Shown piece by piece: positions 1-12,823 of a stretch of DNA of 64,000 nucleotides. The DNA is taken from positions 1 to 64,000 of the forward strand of contig WACJ01000469.1 in assembly GCA_008973525.1 (NCBI GenBank), written 5' to 3'. Position 1 is the stretch's first letter. Each line of letters opens with the position of its first letter. Source of the stretch: Stenopsyche tienmushanensis (lineage: Eukaryota > Arthropoda > Insecta > Trichoptera > Stenopsychidae). A program made the translations under genes and the position numbers. The notes beneath the pieces were generated by a model. That model did not search any database and was not told the origin of the DNA. It saw only the letters and a list, made by a program, of their open reading frames with translations.

Positions 1-3000
1 CTTCCACATAAATTAATTATAGTAAAACGATCGATAAATTTTGATTTTATTAAATACAAGATTGCTAATTATTGGTATAAAACTTATCAATTTAGATACG
101 TTTGATCTGTCAAAAAGCAAAACCTGTAAAATATCCGTATACTGTATTGATTGAAATGCACGGACTCAATTCAGTGTTTCTCTAATCTCAGCTGGCTAAC
201 GAACATAAGAAGGTTTGCCTTTCTTATTCATGGATTGCGATAGGAATTGTTTCTGAAAATATAATACGCAATAACGAAGGATTCTTTTATTATTTTCATT
301 CAAGATATAAATAGTATATCTTCGTCTCGTTATCCGTTAATCTGACATAAGTAAGAAATATTATTTTTATTTCGATATGGTGGTTTTTTCGGTACTTCCA
401 TACTCTGCAAGCATATGGATAGGTTAGATTCATTTAAATCTGACGGAATCTAACATATAATATATATGACTTCGTTTTAAACGTTATTTTAAAATCAAAC
501 AATCACAGGTGGCATTGATTTTAGAAATCATACAATGTGTATTTTTTCAGATTTGAGACAATCGATAATAAGCAATCGCCATTTCCAAAATTTATCAGAT
601 TAAGTTTTCTTATTTTTAGAAAGCCAAGCTAAAAATTAGATCGCGATTTTGAAACTCACTACTAATATTATTTGAAAGATTTTTTAAAATTATTCTTCTT
701 TCTTAAACAAACTTTCTAAAATTATTTGTCAATATGCAAATAAAATAACTGTATTAGCCATTACTTCGGCGAGATTATCGTCGAAATATCCCTCGTCAAA
801 GATACTAAAGATTTGGAATTTGGATCCCTATCTAACCCGTTGTCGAGTTCTTTGTATATTTAAATGTAAGCTCGAGGAGTGAAAAACTTTTTTATTTAAT
901 CTTCCCATGTTAACTGAATAGATATGGGAACCGCGAATTTCAATATCGGAATTCGAATGTAATTTAGAAATAATACAAAAGTTTTCCACCGGTCTGAAAT
1001 ATATCACATAAACTTTATTTTAAATCGCTCGCATGCATAATACATTCATGTTTCTTTTTAATTTACATTTTTTCCCCTAATATATAATGTGTTTTTTAAA
1101 GTGCATTTTTGCCTCTTTGAAGCGTGAAATCTGTTTCTCAACGTGCATTACCTTAAATATACTTTGAATAACCGAGAAGCGATAGCATCATGAAATATCA
1201 TTTTTTTAATTTAAAAATTGCAAATTATGTACAATTTTCTTTTTTTCTTTGAATTTCCTATTTATTTATGCACGGTGTATTTGCCTGAAACAAATTTTGC
1301 AAAGCCCGATCGTAAAAAACATTCTTAAGTAGGTCAATTAATTCTTATTTACATTTTAAACATTAAATCGCCATATTTATAACAAAACAAAATTTGTCGA
1401 GCTATTTACGATGTTCAACAACAATAAGGGCGGAATCGTATATATAATATATAAATGTATAAAGTACACAACGTAAAATTAAATGGTGGATAAGAACGCA
1501 CCATTCAAATCCAGTCTTTGAGAAAATAATGGCATACATAATAATATTATACCGAGTGCTCGTTCCAAAAAAATATTGAATAATATTTGAATATTACATA
1601 AAAAATTGATAATACCACATTCCCACTCAAAATCTAATATGTAAGGGTCAACAAAAAACCACACTCAAAATGAGCAGAGTACATAAGAAATGTAAAAATA
1701 CATTCTATCGATTTGAAATGAACTTTAATAGCTCTTTCAATTTTAATGTTTTAGGGAGTTTGCGGTCCCAGTGAAAAGGCTAAAAGCGACGCGCTAATGT
1801 TTATACTGCTAAAATTAAGAGCTCGATTATAATTCTTGCTTGATCTTTTCCGAAACGAGTCATTTCGTTCGGATTTGAATACTGCGCATTTTGTATAAAT
1901 TTTGTCATTAAATTGGGGTGAAATGTAATAAAATTTCCTATAAATTTATTTAACTGATATCGTAAATGAATATTCAAACATGAGAAGTGTGCATTTAAAA
2001 ATTATTTGATTTTCTCAACTAAAATAAACTGAAAATAAGAATAAACTCTTTTTATATGAACAATTTTATTTTTAATATCAACGACAACAATGCACCCAGT
2101 TAGAGAACAAGCTCAAATATTACATACATCTAGTATTGTCATTAGTTGAAACGAAATGAAAAATTACATTGAAATAAACATATATTCGTTATTGGAAATC
2201 CGCGTCCATATGTACCGACAGGAGATTCGAAATATCGGAAAGAGGAAGATTTGAATTTTTTATTTACCTCACAGATAATTGCTAAACGCGATCGAATATT
2301 CATTTTTTAACGTAAATAAAAACATAAATAACTCCGTTATAGGAAAAATATATGTATAACAGTGGAAAAACATATATTATAAATATTGGAAATATAAAGA
2401 TTAATTTATTTACTAAGTTGAAATATAATTGATGTTTTGGGGGTTTTGGGTAAATATTTGTTAATATAGAGGTAAATAATCGCCACTGACGTCAATTCGT
2501 AGAATACTTTAGTTGAGAAAAGCAACGCAGTGGCAGCACCGACCGGGCGCCACGCCCATTCGCCCTTAACTCCTTCGACTCCGGCTTTCTATTTCATAAA
2601 CATGCTTATTTTCTAAAATATCTCTTTCATCTCATTGAATAAACACAAATTTTAAGCTTTAATATAACTCATGGCACTAATAAAAATTGACGTTTTTCTT
2701 TTAATATATTTTTTACACAAATGTTTCATCGATCCTTATCAAAATGTTTCAATGCGTTATTAAAATTATTTATTTTCCAAATTTGAAATCTACGCAACTT
2801 TACAGTACACCGACTGGCGTTATTATATTAAGCCATTCAAAAAAGAATTGAATCTTACAAAAATATCTGCATCTATTTTATCGATTTAAAATCATAAATA
2901 TCATTTATATTTCGAGCAGTGGCAAATGATTAATGAATAAAAGTCTCCGTATGGAGACTCAAAGCCCCACTGATTTTTGGCGATTTTTTCCGGATGACTT

Positions 3001-3080
3001 TCACAAAAAATATTATAACCTATTTTGTATCAATGATAATTTAGTAAAATAAGTAATGTTATAAATCGTATAGTATAGTG
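1..3080. other. AT-rich intergenic DNA, no gene seen
   Basis: No open frame here looks like a conserved protein, and I see no exon with credible splice sites. The sequence is AT-rich with homopolymer runs. A small GC-rich patch near 2520-2585 stands out but has no recognisable content. Around 2225-2310 there is weak similarity to the fold-back repeat at 42394-42682. Confidence 0.6.
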
Positions 3081-3407
3081 CAGCGGTTCTTAAACAGGAG
3101 TCCGCGGACCCCTGGGGGTCCGCGAAGCCATTTCCGGGGGTCCGCGAAGATATAAAAAAAACATTTATCTATAGTTGAACAAGATATTTTCGTGAAATTA
3201 TTTACAGAAAACATTATAAAAAGCTCTACTTTGGCCAGGAAATTTTTGTTTGCTTGAAAAATTAAGTCACAAGGGTTGGGATGAGGTTCACAAAAAAAAA
3301 TTGTTCAAAAGGGGGTCCGAGAGAAAAAATTTGCTCAAGAGGGGGTCCGCGAAAGAAATTTTGCTCCAAGAGGGGGTCCGCGGACTACATAAGTTTAAGA
3401 AGCGCTG
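3081..3407. mobile_element. Non-autonomous hAT element (MITE) with 8-bp target duplication
   Basis: The element starts CAGCGGTTCTTAAAC and ends GTTTAAGAAGCGCTG, a near-perfect terminal inverted repeat of hAT type. It is flanked directly on both sides by GTATAGTG (3073-3080 and 3408-3415), a perfect 8-bp target-site duplication, the length expected for hAT. It is 327 bp and has no coding capacity. The interior carries several copies of a GGGGGTCCGCG-containing unit near both ends, giving internal subterminal repeats. Confidence 0.93.
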
Positions 3408-5989
3408 GTATAGTGCATAAGAATCTAAAATAATTGATTCATAAATAAATCAATTAAATTGAAAAAACCATAATTTATTTATATCTTTGCCTAAAGAAGC
3501 CCCATTTTTTTGTATTAATTTCACAAATACAACATTTTCCAAATCTTGGAAAATAATTTTATACAATGCCAAGAATTTATCATATCAAACGATTAGTTTG
3601 TACGAAAAGTTGCGAAAATACATTGCACATTACGCAGCTAAAGACTAAAAATAAAACAAAGCATTTATTATCTCTAGACTTCTGAGAATTAAGCTAATTG
3701 ATAGATTCGGATTCGTAGAATTCGGATTCATACGAAAATTTAAAAAAAAAGAAAAATGTATACCTTTATACAGTTTTTTTAAAATCTGTTCTAACTTTTG
3801 AAATTAATATATTTCTTTAGCTCGAGATATATATATTTCTAAGACTCGGGTAGACAATAAAGATTACGTAGTTACACTCGTAAGAAAAAAATAGAGTTTT
3901 GTGCAGTTTATGTGTATTATAATTACTAAAAAGTTTATGACTCAGGAAAAGGTTTTTTTTTCAAGGGCCATTTTAAACCATAACATTGTGAACTTTTACA
4001 AAAAAATACTTAGGATCATAAATTATACTATATTGAGTCGTTAACCTTGTGTACAGTGCTAACAGATGCAAAGATCTCGAAGGAAGTTCCAACCCGCATT
4101 TTCTCATTTGTTACCAGTAGTATGATATTTGTACAATGGAAAATATTGCAAAATAGAACAAAAAAACATTCCAATACTTTATTACTTAATTATTAGACAA
4201 ATGTTATTAGACCCGCTTGGTTTCCATCACTTAATTAATATTTAAAGATAATATAGTTTATTTCACATTCGTATATTTTCACACTGTCATTTTCAAACTG
4301 GCGTTAAGCATATTGTATTTTTGTTATTTAATTTTAAAATGATTCGTGTACCATAGATTACATTTTTTGTGCTAACACGAAAGAAAAGCTGTTAATATCG
4401 GTTTTAACTGTTTTTTTTTTTTAGAATATAACAAAATGATGTAAATTTATTAATTAAAAATTATACGCGACATACACAACAATAAATATAGCATATGTAA
4501 TTTTAATTCAAATAGAAAATTACGGGTACGGAAAAGAAAAAAAAAAGGTATGTTTTAAAATCAATATGTGCTCATAGATAGATATAAATTTCAGTACAGT
4601 TTTAAGATTGACGTGATTGATCATCTTTATGTTTTTTAATTCCGTAAAAAAAACGGTTATCCTATCGCGTTTAGTAATTATTTGAGAGGTAAATTAAATA
4701 TTCAAACATTACTTTTTTCCGATATTTCGAGCCTCCCGTTGGGCTCATGGACGCAATAAAATGTCAAAGTATATATGATACGTTCGTCACGTTAATATTA
4801 TCTTTACGCGTGCTATTAAATTACTTCGGTCGTCCACAAACGAGTCGGTCGATAAGAGGTTAGCGATCTTAGCGCCATAAACGCTAAGGGTGGCGTTTGA
4901 AGAAACAAATATCTATAATTTTATATAAATTTTAAGGATATAACAGGAAGCCACAATTGAATTTATTTAAGTTACAATAGATAAACTAAATTCACACGAA
5001 ATAGAAGCAATGTTATGAAAATATCCAGATAAGAGTATTATTTGAGTAGAGTCATCTATATTTTCAGCAAGATATTTTTTCAGTTACGTAATGCTAACCC
5101 AGTTATTATGTTTTCTCAAGCTGTTGCCGCGTTCATATAAAAATATTCTAATAAATCTACACATAAAAAACATATTGAGTTTATTTACAAATATTTCAAA
5201 TAAGATATGGTTATTATATATTGAAATAATCCCAAGCTATTTTGAATCAACGCGGGGACTATGAAAATGTTACAAAAATTGCAGTCATACTTATACCGTG
5301 ACTGAATATCAATACAGAAAATGTTATAAATTTGCAGGTGGTATTATAAGAAATTAAACTAGCTTAAATTTAATATCCCGAGTATCACAATTTATATTGT
5401 TTATTTAAAGAAAAAGAAACAGGTGCTAAAAAGTAAAATTCCGTAAACATGAATAAAATTTGCATTTTACATGAATTAAATCTACAACTAAAATTCCACA
5501 CCGTATTTAAATGAAAAGTATTGAATTCTGTCAGCACATATTTTATACATTTTAAAAATCTATTCAAATTTCACATTTTTTATTTAAAAAAATACGTTTT
5601 AATTGATAAAAAGTATGTTAAACGTTGAATATTTTTTAGAAAAATAATAACAGCATAAAATAAAGAAAATTGGAGCGATTCAAAATAGACATGCTTCGAT
5701 GATTCTGATAATTTGGTTAGATGATTTGGAAAGCGTCGATATAGTCTCCAATCCTGAAGTTATTTCATGGTTGACAAAGCAAGCTTCCATGTGACCTCCT
5801 ATGCGGCCTCGGCGACACCTAATCTACCCAATATGTCAGACTACATTTCATAAACCAATAAAAAAAATCATTGAAATTAACGAATAAAATACCATTTTCT
5901 TATTATTAGTCATACTTCAATGTCGCGGGAGGTCAACATTCCTTTTTTAATCATAATGAACTAGTAAAATGTTTTATCATATGGTGAGT
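3408..5989. other. AT-rich intergenic DNA, no gene seen
   Basis: No conserved coding segment or RNA gene is recognisable. The sequence is AT-rich, with scattered short GC patches near 4800-4890 and 5790-5830. Confidence 0.55.
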
Positions 5990-6046
5990 GGGGGTCCCAA
6001 ATATTCGCAAAAACAATTATTCGAAAAATGAATATGAAATTGGTAA
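5990..6046 (+). repeat. End fragment of the GGGGTCCC/ATATTCG terminal-repeat family
   Basis: This carries the terminal sequence GGGGTCCCAAATATTCG followed by the ATTCGAA-rich subterminal region shared with the ends at 11460, 15485 and 37557. The fragment stops where the retrotransposon open frame begins, so the retrotransposon probably inserted into it or a deletion joined the two. Confidence 0.7.
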
Positions 6047-8340
6047 CGCATTCAATTCAACTTCTTTAAGGCTAACTTTCAAAACATTGATGCTTATTTG
6101 CTGGAAATTAACTGGAATATATTGTTTGATAACTGCTCTGTTGATGAAATGGTTACTCGACTGTATCAACGGATTAACAAGACTGTCATTGAGATTGTTC
6201 CCATGTTTGATTCCAGGAAACCAAAAAAACAAAGGAAATTTCCCCCGTGGTTTAACAAAAAACTTATCAAGCTACTCTCGGAAAAGAACAAATATAGACT
6301 CAAGTTCCGGAAATTCAAAAATCCACGTGATTATCTTGAGTTTGGAATCCTTCGCGATCGGTGCAACAAATTAATTAGAGACCAATACGGACTTTATATC
6401 AGTAGAACTGAGAACAATATCAAGATGAACACAAAATCTTTCTGGAAATATATAAAAGAAAATCGAGCACAAGCTTCCACTTTTCCTTCCAGCATGTTTT
6501 TCAACGAGAAACGTGCAGTCAATGGTATCGACATATGCAACTTATTTGCGGAACGTTTCTGCTCAGTCTTCAGCCACGACGATCTCCCTACAACAGAACA
6601 AATCTTGCAAGACAAATCGCCTCAGTCACTACCGCTTCATTCGATTGAAATTTCTGTGCACCAGACTTTCAAGAAACTGAGCTGCATCAATGTTAACAAA
6701 GGTCCCGGCCCAGACGGTATCCCTCCACTATTCTTGAAAAGATGCGCCAAATCCCTGTCACTCCCCCTCACGTTAATATTCAATCATTCCCGTCAAATTT
6801 GGTGAATTCCCTCACGAATGGAAGAAGGCAAAGATAGTGCCAATACATAAAAAGGGCTCCGCCGAGGACGTATTGAATTATAGACCCATATCCATTCTAT
6901 CCGCGTTCTCCAAGCTGTTCGAATCCATTGTCTGCCCAATCATCACTGATCACATCGACAACCTCATCAGTGACAAACAGCATGGTTTTCGTCCCCGTAG
7001 ATCAGTGATTACCAATCTTCTCTGCTACGCCAACAAGCTAGCAACAACAGTAGACCTCAAAAGCCAAATATATGCTGTGTATACGGACTTTTCCAGTGCT
7101 TTTGATAAAGTTGACCATGTAATTCTCCTAAACAAGCTACTGCGCTCCTTCGGCGTAACTGGCTCCCTTCTTAAATGGTTCGCTTCTTATCTTAGTCAAA
7201 GGCCTCAGTCAGTGGTGGTTGGAGGATACGCGTCTTACGAATATACTGCAACGTCCGGTGTTCCTCAGGGATCGCACCTGGGGCCAATTTTATTCACTCT
7301 GTTCATTAATGATATCGTTGACTGTGTTACGAACAGCGACTGCTCCCTCTTCGCCGATGACATGAAAATCTTTAAAGAAGTCAAGTGCTCTGCTGATGCT
7401 CTTCTCCTCCAAGACGACATTAATCGCGTTTATTCATGGTGTATAACTAATAAAATGGTGCTAAACGCAACCAAATGTCAATCCATATCATTCACTAAAA
7501 AAAAAAATCCTATTAAATTTTGTTTTAAAATCAATGGAGTGCCAATTAATGAGTCTTCTGAGGTGAGAGACCTGGGAGTTCTGTTCGACAAAAAACTGAA
7601 ATTCACTGCACACATCAATAACATTGTCGACAGATCAGCTAGATTGGTGAGCTTTATTAATCGCAACACAAAGCAGTTCAGGAAGACCGAACCCAAAATC
7701 ATTCTTTTCAATGCCTTAGTTAGAAGTGTGTTGGAGTATGCTTGCGTGATTTGGAACCCATGTTATGCTGCGCATTCTGAGCGCATTGAAAGAATTAACA
7801 GATCCTTTACGCGGAGCCTGGCCTTCATGTCTAGTGGTATCAGCAGTAGAAGTTCCTATCATCAGAGACTTGATTTCTTCAACATGGCTAAACTATGCGA
7901 TCGCCGTAGCATGCTCGAAATAACTACAATTTATAAAATACTAAATAACATAACAAATTGTCAGGAATTCTTGAATTGTCTCAAAATTCGGGTGCCTAAA
8001 GTCAACGCTCGCCGTAAATATAATTTTTTTGAACTGCCCCTGAGTAAGTCCAATCTAGGTCTTCATGCCCCCTTGCATCGCACATGTTCCAAACTCAATG
8101 ATATAATCAATGTCACGGACTTGGACATTTTCAATGACGGTCTTGCAAAATTCAAACATGTCGTGCAGCGCAAGTTTTGTGAAGGTACTACTAATTATCG
8201 TCACTTATAATGTTTTTCTGTAATTTTTTTTTTCTTTTTTTAATCTTTCTTCTGTTATTTTTTATCTTACTGTTTTATACTAAATCAAATTGCTATTGAA
8301 CTTTCATCTTATTGTTTCCTAATATATTTTAATTGCCTTT
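6047..8340 (+). mobile_element. 5'-truncated jockey/CR1-type non-LTR retrotransposon (copy 1)
   Basis: This is a LINE fragment that lacks the 5' UTR, ORF1 and the endonuclease domain. The remaining frame starts in the linker between endonuclease and reverse transcriptase and runs to the end of ORF2. The 3' part (from about 7368) is almost identical to the copy at 52077-53172, so both are young insertions of one family. Copy 1 lacks the distal 3' end and the AAAT-repeat tail that copy 2 still has; homology breaks off near 8340. It lies between two end fragments of another repeat family (5990-6046 and 8543-8640). Confidence 0.92.
6049..8210 (+). pseudogene. Broken ORF2 (reverse transcriptase) of the non-LTR element
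   Basis: The frame beginning before 6098 reads through the post-endonuclease linker and the start of the RT domain (GPGPDGIPP motif) and stops at about 6805. The next frame, entered before 6837, continues the same protein: HKKG...NYRPIS, then GFRPRRS, the SGVPQGS box, and the catalytic FADD box (LFADDMK) near 7350. It ends with the usual C-terminal region at 8210. The two frames are offset by one base between about 6780 and 6805, a single frameshift. With the 5' truncation, the copy cannot make a working polyprotein. Confidence 0.9.
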
Positions 8341-9185
8341 AAATATTGAGTCATTTTTACTATTTCTATTGTTTTCGAGGTCTTTAAAAATAATGCCGTC
8401 AATAAAAACAATCGCTAGTTTTTTGTATTAGTTTCAACTCTCCCAACGTAGGACAATGAGGTTAATATTCTCAAGTTCTCTCACGTTTTAAAATTCTTTT
8501 AACCCATATATCGTAAAAAATAAATTCACATCTCACCATTATTGGGGTTTCCAATCGAGTATTCGATATATTTGCCCTTTTTTCAATATTCGTAAATTCA
8601 AATATTTATAAAATAAGGTATTTCTGGGTAGGTAGGTGCGCGCACTCTGAACCACTGCTCTGGATGGTAACAAGTTCATAAGTTTCTACAAGAACCTTCA
8701 GACTACGGACTTAGATCTGTTTATTTATTAATTATTATACTGCTAATTGCGCACTGTTATATAATTACTATACCATTTATTTTTTACCGATGTTTTAAAT
8801 TAATTAAAGCCTTTTATTGTATTTACACCGATTCTGTTTTTGAAAGGGGGGAATATGTTAAAAAGACTACCGTGCAAAAAGACAAGGTATTATCAAATCA
8901 ATCAAAATTCTTTTTTATTTATATTTACGCATACAGATTTTTATTATTCATATAAGAAACATACTTTGCAAAGTTATAAATTTACAAAGCTTACAATAAA
9001 ATCTGCCCAACGACGCACCGAGCGTTCGCCCTGAAACATAACATGTGTGACGCAATATAGAAAAAAGTGTTAAACGTGTATTTTCATAAATAATACACAC
9101 AAACATCCATGCTTATTTTTAATATTATTATAACTCTGTTAACTTGTATGGTAGGATGATCGTCTATTTGCGAGCGAATTCCAAT
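8341..9185. other. AT-rich DNA with one repeat-end fragment (8543-8640)
   Basis: At 8543-8640 there is another end of the GGGGTCCC/ATTCGA family (GGGGTTTCCAATCGAGTATTCG, with the same subterminal block as at 36688), truncated on its inner side. No gene is recognised elsewhere in this stretch. Confidence 0.55.
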
Positions 9186-9485
9186 GATTCAGAAAGTGCA
9201 TTCTTACACGCTGAGCTCGGAGACTGACAGAGACGGAGAGTGTTTTGCGCATTGAGTTTGGAGAGAAACAGAGACGGAGAGATTATCTTGCAGGTCGAAG
9301 ATTGTAGATGGAAGACAGAGACGGAGAGGATATTTTGCGTACATTGTACGATTGTACAGATCGTTAACCCAAATTTTATCGACTAATAATGATATATGAA
9401 TGATATAATGAATCGATTTCAAGTGTGTTGTTTATGTTTACTTGAAGAATTGAATACTTTGTGCTATCGACAGTGCTTATTTATT
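9186..9485 (+). repeat. Non-coding segment paralogous to 20373-20598 (upstream of first exon A)
   Basis: The segment shares a collinear series of blocks with 20373-20598: ATTCAGAAAG followed by GCA, a GACAGAGAC run, GATTGTA followed by AGATCGTTAA, ATCGATTTCAAGTGTGTT, and a terminal TTATCGA-AGTG-TTATTTATTTAA block. Here the CAGAGACGGAGAG unit is repeated three times. It lies 1.2 kb upstream of the upstream Nmdar2 first coding exon, and its partner lies 3.8 kb upstream of the downstream one. It may be duplicated promoter or 5' UTR sequence, or simply a dispersed repeat; I cannot tell which. Confidence 0.75.
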
Positions 9486-10678
9486 TAAGGGGGGTAATTC
9501 CTTTACAGCGTTCAAAAAAATCGTCTTTTTTCATTTTTTTTACGTGTTTCGAAAGTAAAACATATTGAGAGTATGTATACTCTAAAAGAGAAAAATCAGA
9601 ATATGAAATATTTATGAAGTTATAGCGCGTAATTAGGAGCACTCCGGAACCGCTGTGAACTAGGGAGTTTAGTCAAGTAGGAGCGCTTGGAGCTGAGCAA
9701 CCTTTCTTTCACAATACCTTTGTTTAAATCTTTTATATTTTGAGTTTTATTATAGTAAATGTCCCTAAAAATATTTTAAACAAAACTATTGTTATATTGC
9801 ACTCATATATCTATAATTATAGGTATGCGAAATTAACGTTGCTCAAAGTCACTTTAGCTCGATAGTTTGTCTGTGTGATTGAATTTTCGAAGCAAAAATA
9901 TCTTAATAAAAAACGAAAGGTATAAAATTTCGAGGAATTTAAAAAAAAAGACATTAATATGGGAACCCGACTGGAGTCAAAATCTGGTGCAAATGGCAGA
10001 AAACTATCGCTTTAAAAAATATCCAAAGCTTGAAGACTTGACTCCATTTTTTGGCCAAGAGGTAGCTCTTAACAGCAGCTCTTACCAATTTATAAAGATT
10101 TGTCCAGGGTTGAATTACTTCAATGATGCTTAGGTGGCCATACTCAAAATGCTAATGAATATTTTAACTCGACGGTTTGGCAATTGGCAAGTGGATTTGT
10201 ACGGATAATAAATAGCGGACAAGCAAATATAGCATCTGAGACTATGAAGATTTTTAATTAGCTCACTACTTAAAGGGTTGAAAGGGGAAAAAAATCTACA
10301 TTTTCTTGATCGTGTTATTTTAAAACCGTGTAAATAGTTGTATGATCGAGTCTATCCATTTTAAAAAAGTCTTGTCGATTAATAAATTTTAAAACTTTTT
10401 TCCAATATCTAAAATTTTTTTTTTTTTTATGTATACTTTTACAGAGAAAATAACAGTTCTCTCGAAGCACATGCAGTGATGTATCTAATATGAGTAAAAG
10501 TGTAGGCAATTAATGTGTGCATCCATGCATGAATGTGTTTTTGTAGTATAAATGTACAACTACTTTTAGGTTTTTCCAAAGCGCATAATTTCTTCTATGA
10601 TAACAAAACAGAGTCTACTTTGGACGCTTTGTTTTCAGCTAATAAATTATAAATGAGAAATTGTCAACTCTGTTTCAG
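9486..10678. other. DNA upstream of first exon A, with a short dispersed repeat
   Basis: No conserved protein is visible. At about 10188-10266 a block (AGTGGATTTGTACGG, then AAGCAAATATAGCATCT, then AATTAGCTCAC) recurs in diverged form at 42237-42330, so it is a dispersed repeat. The sequence just before 10679 forms an acceptor (CTCTGTTTCAG). A signal-peptide exon must lie somewhere upstream if exon A is used, but I could not identify it. Confidence 0.5.
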
Positions 10679-10853
10679 GGTACGCGAGAGCTTCAGGTCG
10701 GCTTAGTGGTGCCGTACAAATCTTTCGGTACGAGGGATTATACCAAAGCTGTGACCTCTGCCATATCAGGACTTCAAAGAAAATTAAACCTTTTTAAGAG
10801 ATACGAGCTCAAAGTCAGTTACGCGATGAACGTCCTGACTCCGAGCCCGATGG
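10679..10853 (+). CDS. Nmdar2: Alternative first-ATD exon of Nmdar2 (exon A)
   Basis: This is an open exon of 58 codons plus one base, bounded by a good acceptor (CTCTGTTTCAG) and a strong donor (G|GTAAGTC). It encodes VGLVVPYKSFG, then RDYTKAV, and ends KRY...LTPSPM. The start of the canonical Nmdar2 coding exon at 24435-24735 encodes [18 protein letters not shown] and KRY...LTPSPT. Both end in phase 1 at the same residue, so either can be spliced to the exon at 25019 without a frame change. Exon A is a few residues shorter in two places. It has no Met or signal peptide of its own, so a further upstream exon is required. It lies in AT-rich DNA, unlike its partner. It could instead be the last surviving exon of a tandem paralogue. 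Confidence 0.8.
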
Positions 10854-11459
10854 GTAAGTCTTTTCCGATGCTCGAATTATTCTTGCGAAGGCAACGCGTT
10901 CGCCGAAATTAAACCCAATTTGAGCGTTTAATCTTTTTCAAAAAATAATATATTACATTATTTTTAACCATATCAGCCGACCGGCATCGGATTTCTCCGA
11001 AGCGCGCGACGTATTCCTATAATTATGTTGAAAATATTATATTCTCTATGAGAAAAAAATAATAGGCGAGGAAGGATAAGAAGGGAATAATGAAGAGCAT
11101 CGTTTCTTCAAAAAGGATGCGGGATCTAATCGTACCCACACAATCAAAGGGCAAAGTATTATCCTTTTTCTGGCTGCCTACGTTTTGCAGTAACGCAATT
11201 AGGAGACGACGTCTGCCCGGAGGCTCTGTATCGAGACGTTCGAATACGTGGAGATCGATTATTACCGACTTTACAAAATAACTAATATTCTCGACTATAT
11301 ACAAATTTAAATCGAGCAACAAACGAAGATTTCAAATCGAGTTCGATTTCAATTACCTAACGATTGTTGTAAAGTACAATCAACTCTTCTATAGAACGCA
11401 TTTCTATAAGATCTCTTTTGCAGTGGTCTTTTCGTATTGCACTTCATTTGGTTTCGTCT
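10854..11459. other. Intronic/intergenic DNA downstream of exon A, nothing recognised
   Basis: Short open frames exist near 11023-11322 on both strands, but they overlap one another and match nothing I know. I see no further Nmdar2-like exon here. Confidence 0.5.
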
Positions 11460-12332
11460 AGGAGTCCAAATATTCGTAAAATCAATTATTCGAATATCGA
11501 ATAAGAAAATGGTAAAATATTCGACTATTTGAGTATTCGAATATTTATATATGTACACGAGGATGATTCAAATATAGCCCGGAATTTTTCTGTACAAATT
11601 TATTAGTGTTGTGTAAAAATACAAATGGAGCATCTTATTTTTCTACAAAGTTCCCTTCATTAGAAATAAATTTATCCCATCGGATAGGGAGGTTTTTGAT
11701 TCCATCACACAAGGAGTATCATTTTCTGTTGCGCAACGCGTTTTCTCGTAGACAAAGGCGTGAAATTTTGAGGTTTTTGGTTTCATCAAAATCAAAAGGA
11801 ACAGAATTTTATTTACATTACAAAAATATATTTTTTTAAAATAAAAAGTGCATTGAACGTTTCTACTCTTAAACTTGATCGTAATTTCATTTTAATTAAG
11901 TCTGTTATCGAAAAAACCCTCTCAGTTGTCATCGAGTTGGGTGTGATATTTTAGATATTCTTTACGAATCTCTACTAAAATATAAAACCATATTTGACGT
12001 GATAATTTTGAATAGTTTTTCAATAAATTTTATACTAATTCAATTAAATAATTACAATAAACCTAGCACTTTTTTACATTTCTTTCTTGCTATTTCAATT
12101 GGCAGAAGAATATCGAGCAATTTTCTTAAAAAATATCTTTCTTCATTAATAATAATTTCCAATTGTAAGTCCTTTAATGATTTATTGACTGATCAGAAAG
12201 CATAAGAAATATTTTTGTTATCATACCTATTGAGTTCCATCTTGTTTTAACTTTCTAAATAACTTAGCGAATAATATCCGATTCAATTTAGTACAAATAT
12301 ATTCGGATAACGAATATTCGATTGGGACCCCT
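11460..12332. repeat. Member of the GGGGTCCC/ATATTCG terminal-repeat DNA element family
   Basis: The left end reads AGGAGTCCAAATATTCG and the right end CGAATATTCGATTGGGACCCCT, so the ends are inverted copies of each other. The interior is shared, in the opposite orientation, with the element at 14559-15485: both carry an arm (ACGAGG-GATTCAAATATA-CCCGGAATT, then GTTGCGCAACGCG-TTTTCTCG) that also forms the two arms of the fold-back element at 38174-38851. The family is therefore composite, with a mariner-like arm inside. No transposase is visible. Confidence 0.72.
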
Positions 12333-12529
12333 AGATTTGTCTCTTGACTTCGCCAACGTTTTCGATGATTCGATGATCCAGAAATAATACAGTAAATTGA
12401 TGCACACGTTTTTTTAATGCATTATATTTACACTTTTCGGGGGTTTTCAACTATTGTATTTTTTTTTAATAATAAAACTATTTAATTATACGATACGTTC
12501 ATATCTATTAATCTTAATAATAATATTAT

Positions 12530-12815
12530 TTAATAGCACACGAACTGTCGAAAGGCTAAAATTGAGCCACTTGGAAGTGTTTTCTTCGTTGATAAATTCA
12601 AATACATAACAATGGTAGTTATTGATACTAAAATAAGTAGAAGAATTGACCCGACAGTTTCTTTCCTTACATTTACTTGGGATTTATTACGAATAAACTT
12701 TCTAATTACTTAGCAAAAAAACGAATAATATTCGATTCATTTTATAAACATTATAATTTACGAATAATGAAAAATGGACAAATATATTCGAATATCGAAT
12801 ATTCGATCGGGGCCT
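12530..12815. repeat. Further fragment of the GGGGTCCC/ATATTCG family
   Basis: The stretch ACGAACTGTCG...GATAAATTCAAATACATAAC...ATAATATTCG followed by AATATTCGATCGGGGCC is an inverted, diverged match to the interior and end of the element at 36688-37557 (TGTTATGTATTTGAATTTATC, GACAGTTCGTGTGG). One end only is preserved. Confidence 0.6.
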
Positions 12816-12823
12816 CTGATTGC

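Noticed and set aside
6098..8210. A host gene of about 700 residues
   Set aside because: The motifs (SGVPQGS, FADD) are those of a retrotransposon reverse transcriptase; the frame is broken and the 5' end truncated.
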